Shown: piece by piece, positions 9,168 through 16,765 of the stretch
How the letters are laid out: each line of letters starts with the position of its first letter
How positions within the stretch are numbered: position 1 is the first letter of the stretch
Origin: Bacteroidia bacterium
Lineage (GTDB): Bacteria; Bacteroidota; Bacteroidia; J057; JAIXKT01
Reading direction: 5' to 3'
Length of the DNA: 64,000 nucleotides
Assembly (NCBI GenBank): GCA_026932145.1
Contig: JAIXKT010000046.1
Location: forward strand, 28,850-92,849
Translations under genes and position numbers: made by a program
Notes under the pieces: model-generated
Told to the model about the DNA's origin: nothing
Databases searched by the model: none
What the model saw: only the letters and a program-made list of their open reading frames with translations

Positions 9168-10352
9168 GTGGAAAACAAACTCTTATCCGGTGTTAGAGTA
9201 TTAGATTTAAGCCGTTTATTTCCCGGCCCTTTGTGTACATTGCATTTGGCGGATATGGGAGCTGATGTTATCAAAATAGAAGACACCCGTGGCGGAGATT
9301 ATGCCCGCTGGATTCCCCCACTGAAGCGAACTTATTCAGAACTTTTTCTGGCCATTAATAGAAACAAACGTTCTGTTCGTTTAGATTATACTCAAGAAGC
9401 CGGAAAAACCATTTTGTTATCACTGGTAAAAACAGCTGACGTTTTGATAGAGAGCTTTAGACCGGGCTTAATGGCTTCTTGGGGACTTGATTACCAAACG
9501 CTTAGCAATATAAATCCGCGATTAATTTACTGCTCTATTTCTGGATACGGCCAAACCGGTTCCTTAGCCCAACGCCCTGGGCATGATCTCAATTTTATCA
9601 GCTATGCCGGAATTTTAGCCCAAAATGGAATTTCTGCGGAAAACCCACCGGCTATCCCTAACTACCAATTAGGAGATATTGTGGGCGGTAGCCTAATGGG
9701 GGTTATGGGCGTGTTAGCTGCATTACTCCACCAACGAAGCACCGGAAAAGGCCAGTATGTAGATGTCAGTATGTTAGACGGAGTTTTGGCTCATGCCGCT
9801 ATACTTTTGAGTACCTATCAAATGCTGGGACATTTACTCCCGCGTGGAGGCGATTTATTATCCGGAATGATGCCTTTTTATCGCCTCTACAAAACCCAAG
9901 ATGACCGCTATATCGCCTTAGCAGCCCTCGAACATAAGTTCTGGAAAAGATTCTGTACCTGCATTGAGAAACCAGAACTTATTGACAAACATTATGTTTT
10001 TGGAGAAGAAGCACAAACAGTGGTATCAATAGTGCAGCAAATTATGCTGCAAAAAACACTTTCAGAATGGACACCAATCCTGGAACAAGCAGATTGCTGC
10101 GCTTCACCGGTCTTAGACCTTCCAGAAACACTCAATCACCCGCAGATTGCTGCAAGGAATATGTTCATTCAATCAGAGCACCCTACCGAAGGCACAATTT
10201 CCCAATTTAGACTTCCCATTCATTTTTCAAATATGCCTTTTGAAATTTCGCGAAATACTCCCCATTACGGAGAACACACGCAAGAAATTCTACAAGAACT
10301 TGGTTATCAGGAAGATGAAATTAAATTATTTTCTGAACAAGGGATAATTTAA
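9168..10352 (+). CDS. Family III (CaiB/BaiF) CoA-transferase
   Basis: A 394-residue protein with the family III CoA-transferase pattern. It opens LSGVRVLDLSRLFPGPLCT, then has DMGADVIKIED (residues 29-39) and NRNKRSVRLD (residues 64-73). Asp170 in YQLGDIVGG is the predicted catalytic aspartate that forms the acyl-CoA intermediate. GKGQYVDVSMLDG follows. The gene starts with GTG at 9168, four bases after the gmd stop. No in-frame ATG lies before the conserved N-terminus, so GTG is well supported. The acyl substrate (for example an alpha-methylacyl-CoA, formyl or carnitine type) cannot be assigned. Tight spacing implies co-transcription with gmd, without an obvious metabolic link. Confidence 0.93.
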   Translation: MENKLLSGVRVLDLSRLFPGPLCTLHLADMGADVIKIEDTRGGDYARWIPPLKRTYSELFLAINRNKRSVRLDYTQEAGKTILLSLVKTADVLIESFRPGLMASWGLDYQTLSNINPRLIYCSISGYGQTGSLAQRPGHDLNFISYAGILAQNGISAENPPAIPNYQLGDIVGGSLMGVMGVLAALLHQRSTGKGQYVDVSMLDGVLAHAAILLSTYQMLGHLLPRGGDLLSGMMPFYRLYKTQDDRYIALAALEHKFWKRFCTCIEKPELIDKHYVFGEEAQTVVSIVQQIMLQKTLSEWTPILEQADCCASPVLDLPETLNHPQIAARNMFIQSEHPTEGTISQFRLPIHFSNMPFEISRNTPHYGEHTQEILQELGYQEDEIKLFSEQGII

Positions 10353-10476
10353 AAACTATCCGCAGAAATTGTACTTAATACATAATCTTGGGGGTGTGTT
10401 TTTCACCGAATAAAATTAATTATGTATAAGTTATTGAAACGAAGTAGTGATTACGGCCTTCGCCCAACAAATTGTG

Positions 10477-10484
10477 TACTTTTG
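10477..10484 (+). promoter_or_regulatory. -7 promoter box within a dyad upstream of the YwqK gene
   Basis: TACTTTTG matches TAnnTTTG, 20 bp before the ATG at 10505. It lies between the 8-bp arms of a perfect dyad (10470-10477 and 10486-10493), so a dimeric regulator could sit on it. No clear -33 element is seen. Confidence 0.5.
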
Positions 10485-10504
10485 CACACAATTCTTTTTG
10501 AATA

Positions 10505-11011
10505 ATGAGATTTCTGTTCTATAGTATTTTATTCGGGATTTTTTTCCCACGATTTGTGGCTGGCCAACCTACTCTAAAAAAAATCACTTTCCCCAACGAT
10601 ACCACCAAAATAGAGTATGAATATTATACTTTAGACGGCCAAAAACACGGGCTCTATAAATGGTATTATGATAATAAGCAACTTAGAGCTGTTGGTTTTT
10701 TTAAGCATGACAAAACAGACAGTTTATTTGTTTCTTATTTTAGAAACGGGCACAAAAAATCAGAGGTAATGTTTCACGAAGGAGCTATGCACGGTAGTTA
10801 TAAAACATATTTTCCTACAGGAAAGCCGGAAATACGAGGCCAATACGACCATAATCAAAAACAGGGAAAGTGGGTTTATTTAACCGATAACGGACAAATT
10901 GAGCGTACCGAAGTTTATGAAAATGGCAAGTTAATCAGCCCAAAACCCAAAAAAGAACCAACAGTATCCCAAGATTCTACTGATAATCAGAACAATATAG
11001 AAAGTAAGTAA
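10505..11011 (+). CDS. Exported protein with YwqK/MORN-like repeats
   Basis: A 168-residue protein with a signal peptide (MRFLFYSILFGIFFPRFVAG). Repeated modules of the YwqK (MORN-variant) type follow: HGLYKWYYDNKQLRAVGFF, SYFRNGHKKSEVMFHEG, HGSYKTYFPTGKPEIRGQY and QGKWVYLTDNGQIERTEVY. Each gives a short beta-hairpin. These repeats are common in Bacteroidota envelope proteins and usually serve binding or structural roles. The name 'antitoxin YwqK' in databases is not evidence of a toxin system here. The same module type begins the caspase-like protein at 46636. It is followed 2 bp later by the YfhO gene, so the two form an operon. Confidence 0.85.
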   Translation: MRFLFYSILFGIFFPRFVAGQPTLKKITFPNDTTKIEYEYYTLDGQKHGLYKWYYDNKQLRAVGFFKHDKTDSLFVSYFRNGHKKSEVMFHEGAMHGSYKTYFPTGKPEIRGQYDHNQKQGKWVYLTDNGQIERTEVYENGKLISPKPKKEPTVSQDSTDNQNNIESK

Positions 11012-11013
11012 CT

Positions 11014-13668
11014 ATGATAAAGCCGTTTTGGAAACAAGAAACCTTCGTTTCTACTATTATTTGCTTAACCGTGATGCTGCTGCTCTCGGTACTCTATTTT
11101 CAGCCGCTACTTAAACATAAAGTCTTACAACAATCTGACCTGCTGCAAGTTGCCGGTATGGACCAAGATGCTAAGCTGTATCGAGAAAGCCACCCGGGAG
11201 AGCAAGCCTATTGGATAAAAACCATGTTTAGCGGGATGCCCACCTATACCATTTTCTTAGAATTTAAAGGTAATATTCTATCTGCCTTACATTCTTTGTT
11301 CTTATTAGGGATGCCTTTCCCAATTGGGATTTTATTTTTTGGAATGGCTTTTATGTTTGCACTGATGCGAACTATTGGGGTAAGCTCGTGGCTGGCATTA
11401 GCTATAGGAATTGCGTATGGCTTTTCTTCTTACAATATCATTATTGTAGAAGCTGGGCATTACAGTAAGTTTTTTGCTATCATGCATGCACCGGGGTTAT
11501 TATTAGCTGCTGTTTTGGCCTACCGAAACAAGCCTATTTTAGGCGGAGCCTTGATGGCTTTTTTTATGGGGCTACAAGTCGCTGATAATCACGTACAAAT
11601 GACCTATTATTTTGGACTTGTGTTAGCTTGTTATGTTTTGTATGAACTTGTTCGGCATATTCATGAGCGAAAAATAGTTTCTTATTTACTCACAACTTTA
11701 TTATTAGGCGTTGGGATAGCAATTGGTGTAGCTGTAAATGCAACTAATATGCTTCCGGTCTATGAATATTCTAAGTTTTCCATTCGTGGCCCAAGCGAAC
11801 TCAGCACTTCTTCTGATGACCAAAAAGCCGGAGGTCTTGATAGAGATTACGCCTTTCAATGGTCTTACGGGCGTGAAGAACTACTAACTTTATTGATACC
11901 CAATGCATTAGGGGGAAGTTCAAATGGAAAACTTGGGAAATCATCCGAAACCTATAAGGCTTTAACTGAATACGGAGTGGGAACCGAAGAGGCAGAAAAC
12001 TACATCCGTACATGGCCTCTTTATTGGGGCGACCAGCCATTCACATCCGGCCCCACATATTTCGGTGCCCTAATTTGTTTTGGCTTCATTTTAGGGCTAA
12101 TCTTAGTGGATTCAGGACTTAAATGGGCATTATTGTATGCAACATTACTTTCTTGCCTGCTGTCATTAGGTAGGCATAGTTTAAATGTTCCGGAAGCTAT
12201 TGTAGTCTTAGCTTTACCCATAATTTTTTACTTTACCAAAAATCGAGTAAAACTACCGGCACCCGGATATGCTTTATTATTAGCCGGAATTGCTTGGATA
12301 GGATTATATATGTTTGGCTCAGACCCAGCCTCAAGTTATCGCTTTACGGACTTGTTTTTTGATTATGTACCATTTTACAGCAAGTTTAGAGCAGTTGCCT
12401 CTATGTTGGTAATGGCTTCTTTAACAATGCCTATACTGGCCGGCTTAGGTTTTCAGGAAGTTATACAAAACAAAAAAGATTCAAAAGAAATACAGCTTGC
12501 TGTATTTTGGGCAGCAGGTATTACTGCCGGTTTAGCTTTAATATTAGCTGTATTAGGCTCTACATTCTTTTCTTTTCAGGGACCAAATGATGCTAACTTA
12601 GGATTTCCAGAACAGCTAAAAAAGCAATTAATGACCGCTTTATATGCAGACAGAGCAGATATACTTCGCAATGATGCTATTCAGGCAGTAATTTTTATCG
12701 CGTTAGCTGCCGGTTTACTCTGGTTATTTATTAAGAAAACCATTTCCAATCCAATCATTATTGGTATTGGAGTTTCGGTTATTATGTTATTTAACCTATG
12801 GCTTGTTGATAAACGTTTTGTTAATACTTCCGATTTTCGCGATAAAGAAGATAATGAGCAGTTTTTTGCGATGAAAGAGACAGAGCAGTTTTTGCTTGAA
12901 AAGGACAAGACGTATTATCGGGTATTTCCGATGAACCGAAATCCATTTAATGACGGCCGTACTCCCTATTACCTAAACTCCATAGGCGGCTACAATGCAG
13001 CCAAAATTAGACGCTATCAACAGCTCATAGATGCCCACATATCCAAAATGAACCCCAACGTTTTGAATATGCTAAATACAAAGTATATAATTCACAATCA
13101 GAAACTTAGTTTCCCTCAATGGCCGGAGTTATTGGCTACTAAAGACGGAGAATATCTCTACCAAAACTTAAATGCTTATGGAAATGCTTGGATATGCGAA
13201 AAGGTAATTATAGTGCCAACGCCTGACGCAGCCTTAGATACCTTAGACGGTGTAAACTCCATGTTTACTGCCATAGTCGAACAAAAAGATGCCGCTATTA
13301 CCCAACATTTTTCCCAAGATACCGTTGACTACAATAACGAATACATAAAAATACAAAACCATGATAATCATAAACTTACGTATTTATATCACTCGCCAAA
13401 GACTCGTTTTGTAACATTTAGTGAAGTATATTACCCGAAAGGTTGGAAAGCCTTTATAGATGAAAAAGAAGTGCCGATTATCCATACAAACTTTGTATTA
13501 AGGGGCTTAGTAATTCCGGCAGGCGACCATAAAATCGAAATGCGTTTTCATCCCGAAATAATTGATACTACCGAAACCTACTCACGTATAGCCTCTGTAA
13601 TCTTAATTATATTCATTGGTTTTGCCGGTTTTTGGGAATGGCGAAACTACCGAAAAAATCAAGCATAA
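11014..13668 (+). CDS. YfhO-family multi-spanning membrane protein
   Basis: An 884-residue membrane protein with about 12 or more hydrophobic helices, a C-terminal periplasmic domain and a last helix near residues 855-875. The N-terminal pattern QSDLLQVAGMDQDAKLYRES plus FSGMPTYTI (after helix 1) is typical of the YfhO family (GT-C-like fold, implicated in glycosylation of lipoteichoic acid or other surface polymers in Firmicutes). The C-terminal soluble segment has YYPKGWKAFIDEKEVPI, also typical. Function in Bacteroidota is unproven; transfer of sugars from a lipid carrier is the likely role. It forms an operon with the YwqK-repeat gene. Confidence 0.88.
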   Translation: MIKPFWKQETFVSTIICLTVMLLLSVLYFQPLLKHKVLQQSDLLQVAGMDQDAKLYRESHPGEQAYWIKTMFSGMPTYTIFLEFKGNILSALHSLFLLGMPFPIGILFFGMAFMFALMRTIGVSSWLALAIGIAYGFSSYNIIIVEAGHYSKFFAIMHAPGLLLAAVLAYRNKPILGGALMAFFMGLQVADNHVQMTYYFGLVLACYVLYELVRHIHERKIVSYLLTTLLLGVGIAIGVAVNATNMLPVYEYSKFSIRGPSELSTSSDDQKAGGLDRDYAFQWSYGREELLTLLIPNALGGSSNGKLGKSSETYKALTEYGVGTEEAENYIRTWPLYWGDQPFTSGPTYFGALICFGFILGLILVDSGLKWALLYATLLSCLLSLGRHSLNVPEAIVVLALPIIFYFTKNRVKLPAPGYALLLAGIAWIGLYMFGSDPASSYRFTDLFFDYVPFYSKFRAVASMLVMASLTMPILAGLGFQEVIQNKKDSKEIQLAVFWAAGITAGLALILAVLGSTFFSFQGPNDANLGFPEQLKKQLMTALYADRADILRNDAIQAVIFIALAAGLLWLFIKKTISNPIIIGIGVSVIMLFNLWLVDKRFVNTSDFRDKEDNEQFFAMKETEQFLLEKDKTYYRVFPMNRNPFNDGRTPYYLNSIGGYNAAKIRRYQQLIDAHISKMNPNVLNMLNTKYIIHNQKLSFPQWPELLATKDGEYLYQNLNAYGNAWICEKVIIVPTPDAALDTLDGVNSMFTAIVEQKDAAITQHFSQDTVDYNNEYIKIQNHDNHKLTYLYHSPKTRFVTFSEVYYPKGWKAFIDEKEVPIIHTNFVLRGLVIPAGDHKIEMRFHPEIIDTTETYSRIASVILIIFIGFAGFWEWRNYRKNQA

Positions 13669-13689
13669 CTTAGAGTTGTTTCTCGTTTA

Positions 13690-13740
13690 ATTACCCCCCC
13701 AATTAAAGACTCATATTAAGTCTTTAATTGGGGGGGTAAT
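13690..13740 (+). terminator. Long perfect hairpin after the YfhO gene
   Basis: A perfect 22-bp inverted repeat (13690-13711 with 13719-13740) with a 7-nt loop, containing a run of seven C/G pairs, sits 22 bp after the YfhO stop. It is a plausible terminator, although no T-run follows. The left terminal repeat of the IS scar begins at its last base, so the element seems to have landed at the foot of the hairpin. Confidence 0.65.
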
Positions 13741-13765
13741 GTCTCGTCCTAAAATAGGTTTACAC

Positions 13766-13811
13766 AAGAACCCTTTTCAACTTTTTTAAAAAAAAGTTGA
13801 AAAGGGTTCTT
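13766..13811. repeat. Perfect 22-bp palindrome just inside the left IS end
   Basis: The arms 13766-13787 and 13790-13811 are exact inverted copies separated by two bases. The palindrome is AT-rich at its centre (six T then eight A). It abuts the IS terminal repeat and precedes the IS5-type ORF fragment. It could be a terminator blocking read-through into the element, or subterminal transposase sites. Confidence 0.8.
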
Positions 13812-13818
13812 TAAATTT

Positions 13819-14010
13819 GTGTTACAAAACATGATTATTTCAGAACAAACCCTTATGTACAAAGTACTTAGTAAAAATATAATAAAAAACGAAATAGTTG
13901 TTCACTTACCTTCACCCAAACGAGGATTTCTGCCAACAGTTGCTTTGGAAGAAATAGTTAACGCTATTCTTTACAAATTAAAAACAGGAGTTCACTGGGG
14001 GTTATACCCA
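13819..14010 (+). pseudogene. IS5-type transposase N-terminal fragment
   Basis: From the TTG at 13819 (or the ATG at 13831) the frame encodes about 60 residues resembling the N-terminal DUF4096-type domain of IS5-family transposases, for example PKRGFLPTVALEEIVNAILY followed by KLKTGVHW. Similarity stops after residue 60. The frame then runs into sequence that belongs, in another frame, to an IS3 transposase. The DDE catalytic part is missing, so it cannot be functional. Confidence 0.65.
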
Positions 14011-14039
14011 TTTCGAGTTTGTTTACAGAAAAAATATAA

Positions 14040-14540
14040 GTTGGCAGTCCATTTATTATCATTACGGGTGCTTACAGCCACAAGGATAGGTGTGAAACCC
14101 TATCCGCAAAAGAACCATTAAAAGCCCTGAAAATGGCCTTAACGGGAAATCCTAATTGCAAAGATATAATACACCACAGCGATAGAGGCGTGCAGTATTG
14201 TTGTGATGGATCTGTAAAGTTATTGCAGGATAAGGGCATTAAAACCTCCATGACCGAAAATGGCGACCCTTTGGAAAATCCTTTGGTAGAGCGAGTAACC
14301 GGTATTTTGAAGTCAGAGCTTTTAGAAGCAGTATTTACTGATTTCAAAACGGCAGAATAGGCGGTGACTTACAGCACCTATAATTACCTAAGACCGTATG
14401 GAAGTATTGATAATCTCAAGCCTTTTGAAGCACCTTAAAAGAGCGGAGAACCTCGTAAACGGTGGAAAAACTATTACCCAAATCAACAAACAAGAAAAGG
14501 AGGTGTAAACGATGGCGTAAGTTTTTTTAGGAATAGGTAG
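14040..14540 (+). pseudogene. Broken IS3-family OrfB transposase (rve domain)
   Basis: In the frame of 14040 I read TGAYSHKD, then LKALKMALTGNP, HHSDRGVQYC, GIKTSMTENGDPLENPLVER and YNYLRPYGSIDNLKP. These are the conserved C-terminal half of the IS3 OrfB integrase core, including the final catalytic Glu region. In-frame stops interrupt it: TAG at 14358 and TAA at 14436. After each, the expected C-terminal sequence continues (KSGEPRKRWKNYY), and the frame closes at 14540. The N-terminal half with the first Asp is gone. It is a dead remnant. Confidence 0.82.
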
Positions 14541-14758
14541 ATCGAGTAATGTAAAGAAATCCGCTATAATATTTACATATTACAACGGATTATTACGCTA
14601 TCTGAGCGGATTATTCCTATCGAGTTGCTTCTCAGCAGAGCTCGTTTCCAATTCATCCGATAAAACAACTGTAAATGGTATGCAGGATTTTTTAAAAAAA
14701 TGTAACCTTGTAATAGGATTATTAACCAAAAAGTGTAAACTTTTTTCAGGACGAAACA

Positions 14759-15012
14759 ATATACTGAACGAAATAAAATCCAGCAAAACTAAACTTGACA
14801 AGGAAGCTACTTTCCTCCCACTACATAAATACAGAGAACCAGAACAAAAAATAGCAAGACAGTAGTTTAAACAGAGGTTTGGCGTAATGATGGAAAGGTT
14901 CTATATTGAACAGTTATTTTTCAAATCAACATTTATACTTAGTTGGCTGTCCTTCTAAATCCACCGCTACGCCAAGTCGCAAGCTATTCCGTTAATGAAA
15001 ACTTACTGCGTT
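14759..15012. other. Gene-poor stretch between IS scar and rpsB
   Basis: About 250 bp without a convincing gene. A 61-codon plus-strand frame (14680-14865) starts inside the IS scar and shows no recognisable features. No terminator with a clear stem was found just past rpsB. Confidence 0.5.
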
Positions 15013-15750
15013 TTAGTCTTTTGTATTAGCTGTTTCCTTTTCTTCTTCGGTTTCTTTATCTGTTTTTCTTTCAGCGTTTCCTTCTTTAATTGCCTCAACT
15101 AAGCATTTTGTAATAAATTCTATTGATTTTGTAGAATCATCATTAGCTGGTATTGGGAAGTCCACTGAATTTGGGTTGCTATTAGTATCTACAATAGCGA
15201 TAGTAGGGATATTTAATCTTTTGGCTTCTGCTATTGCAATATGTTCTTTGAGTGCGTCCACGATAAAGAGAGCTGCTGGCAGTTTTGCCATATCTGCAAT
15301 TCCTCCGAATACACGGTCTAATTTTCCCCAGTTCCGGCTAATCATTAATTTTTCTTTTTTGGAAATATTAACAGCATTATCACCGGTAACGAGTTTATCG
15401 AGGTTAGACATTTTGCGCACACTTTTTCTTACTGTTGCAAAATTGGTAAGCATGCCTCCAAGCCATCTTTCTGTAATGAAAGGCATTCCTACTGAGCGGG
15501 CATATTCTTCTAAAATTTCACGTGCTTGCTTTTTGGTGCCCACAAATAATATCTTTCTGCCGGATTTTGAAAGTTGCTTCACTACTCGCTGGGCTTCTTC
15601 CAACATTTTTTGTGTTTTAAGGACATCTATAATATGGATGCCATCTTTTTTCATAAAAATATAAGGAGCCATTGCCGGATTCCATTTGTGGGTCATGTGC
15701 CCAAAGTGTACACCGGCATCTAACAGTTCCTCATGAGTTATTGTATTCAT
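15013..15750 (-). CDS. rpsB: 30S ribosomal protein S2
   Basis: A 245-residue S2 protein with the family start MNTITHEELLDAGVHFGH, then HKWNPAMAPYIFMKKDGIHI and the LPAALFIVDALKEHIAIAEA segment. The frame is open back to 15822, but that would overlap rpsI and add 24 unrelated residues, so the ATG at 15750 is preferred. It has an acidic C-terminal tail (ETEEEKETANTKD). It is last in rplM-rpsI-rpsB. In most bacteria rpsB is followed by tsf (EF-Ts). Here the decayed IS region follows instead, and tsf is not in the window. Confidence 0.97.
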   Translation of the reverse strand: MNTITHEELLDAGVHFGHMTHKWNPAMAPYIFMKKDGIHIIDVLKTQKMLEEAQRVVKQLSKSGRKILFVGTKKQAREILEEYARSVGMPFITERWLGGMLTNFATVRKSVRKMSNLDKLVTGDNAVNISKKEKLMISRNWGKLDRVFGGIADMAKLPAALFIVDALKEHIAIAEAKRLNIPTIAIVDTNSNPNSVDFPIPANDDSTKSIEFITKCLVEAIKEGNAERKTDKETEEEKETANTKD

Positions 15751-15775
15751 TCTGATAAATTCTGACTGTAAAATA

Positions 15776-16168
15776 TTAACGTTTTGAGAATTGGAAGTTT
15801 TTGCGAGCTTTCTTATGGCCATATTTTTTACGCTCTACAGAACGGGCATCTCTGGTTAAAAATCCTGCCTTTTTTAAGGGGGGACGATATTCTTCTGGGT
15901 TAGACAACGCAAAGGCACGAGAAATAGCTAAGCGGATAGCTTCGGCTTGTCCGGTAGTTCCACCACCGTAAACGTTTACATAGATATCGAAAGAAGCTGG
16001 ATCTAAACTTAAAACCTGAAATGGCTGAAGCACTTTTAAGCGTAATAAATCTGTATTAACATAATCTTTAAAATCAACACCGTTAATTTTAAAACTACCT
16101 GCTCCGGGTTTTATGTAGAGCCTCGCAACTGCTGTTTTTCGCTTACCAACTCGATTGATAACGTCCAT
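15776..16168 (-). CDS. rpsI: 30S ribosomal protein S9
   Basis: A 130-residue S9 protein with NRVGKRKTAVARLYIKPG at the N-terminus, the YGGGTTGQAEAIRLAISRA motif (residues 67-85), and the basic tail ending KKARKNFQFSKR. The final SKR contacts the P-site tRNA in known ribosomes. It lies 3 bp after rplM and 25 bp before the rpsB ATG, in the conserved order. Confidence 0.97.
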   Translation of the reverse strand: MDVINRVGKRKTAVARLYIKPGAGSFKINGVDFKDYVNTDLLRLKVLQPFQVLSLDPASFDIYVNVYGGGTTGQAEAIRLAISRAFALSNPEEYRPPLKKAGFLTRDARSVERKKYGHKKARKNFQFSKR

Positions 16169-16171
16169 ATA

Positions 16172-16624
16172 TTATTTTGTTTTAATTGTATAAGGCTGTG
16201 GGTTTTGTGCTGTATGTGGGTGGTTTTCACCTGCATACACATATAAATTACCATACATTTTATCTCCCAACTTAGTCTTTGGTAACATTCCTTTAATGGC
16301 ATATTCCATGATCCTGCAAGGGTGTTTAGCCAACAGTGCTTTTGGCGTTGTTACTCGTTGCCCCCCCGGATAACCGGTGTGGTGAATATACTCTTTTTCG
16401 ACTAATTTTCTACCTGTAAAGCGAACTTTATCTGCATTGATGATAATAACACTGTCTCCGCAAAGTGCATGAGGAGTGTAATATGGCTTATGCTTCCCTC
16501 TAAGTAATTTAGCGATCTCCGAGGCTAACCGACCAACGATTAAGTCGCGGGCATCTATTACCCACCAAGCACGCTGATTATCAGACGATTTCGCTGATTT
16601 TGTTTTGTAACTTAACGTATCCAT
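16172..16624 (-). CDS. rplM: 50S ribosomal protein L13
   Basis: A 150-residue L13 protein. It has WWVIDARDLIVGRLASEIAK (residues 21-40), HKPYYTPHALCGDSVIIINA, and the C-terminal AIKGMLPKTKLGDKMYGNLY followed by VYAGENHPH. An early-assembly large-subunit protein. First gene of the rplM-rpsI-rpsB operon, divergent from the T9SS gene at 16766. No exact TAnnTTTG box was found in its 140-bp upstream gap. Confidence 0.97.
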   Translation of the reverse strand: MDTLSYKTKSAKSSDNQRAWWVIDARDLIVGRLASEIAKLLRGKHKPYYTPHALCGDSVIIINADKVRFTGRKLVEKEYIHHTGYPGGQRVTTPKALLAKHPCRIMEYAIKGMLPKTKLGDKMYGNLYVYAGENHPHTAQNPQPYTIKTK

Positions 16625-16710
16625 GAAAGAATTCTATTCTTCTTCAAAAAGGGCTGCAAGTAAGCACTTTTTTTTAAACTACGCAAGTTTTTTTGCTATT
16701 TTTTTTACTG

Positions 16711-16718
16711 TATATTTG
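16711..16718 (+). promoter_or_regulatory. -7 promoter box of the T9SS type B protein gene
   Basis: TATATTTG matches TAnnTTTG, 47 bp before the ATG at 16766. A TTTG at 16692-16695 lies 15 bp upstream, shorter than the usual 17-20 bp spacing. Confidence 0.5.
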
Positions 16719-16765
16719 CGGTAAAATTAACTGAAAACGGCTTCAACTATAACCGGGCCGAATCC

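Larger units (their letters stand above)
13740..14758 (+). mobile_element. Decayed chimeric insertion sequence with terminal inverted repeats
   Basis: The 26-bp end 13740-13765 (starting TGTCTCGTCC) matches the inverted end 14733-14758 (finishing GGACGAAACA) at 22 of 26 positions. The outermost bases are TG...CA, as in IS3-family elements. Inside lie an N-terminal fragment of an IS5-type transposase (13819-14010) and a broken IS3 OrfB integrase (about 14040-14540). No target-site duplication is visible (TAA on the left, ATA on the right). The element is surely inactive. The coexistence of two transposase families within one pair of ends suggests nested insertion followed by deletion. Confidence 0.8.

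Noticed and set aside
10378..10427. A 9-bp inverted repeat after the CoA-transferase gene
   Set aside because: The loop is over 30 nt and there is no T-run, so it is too weak to call a terminator.
10505..11011. Toxin-antitoxin function for the YwqK-repeat protein
   Set aside because: The name comes from one family member; this protein is exported and has no toxin partner next to it.
14680..14865. A 61-codon plus-strand ORF after the IS scar
   Set aside because: It overlaps the right IS end, has no recognisable motif, and its codon use looks like random AT-rich sequence.
15751..15822. Upstream extension of rpsB
   Set aside because: It would overlap rpsI and adds 24 residues absent from S2 proteins; the ATG at 15750 begins at the family start.
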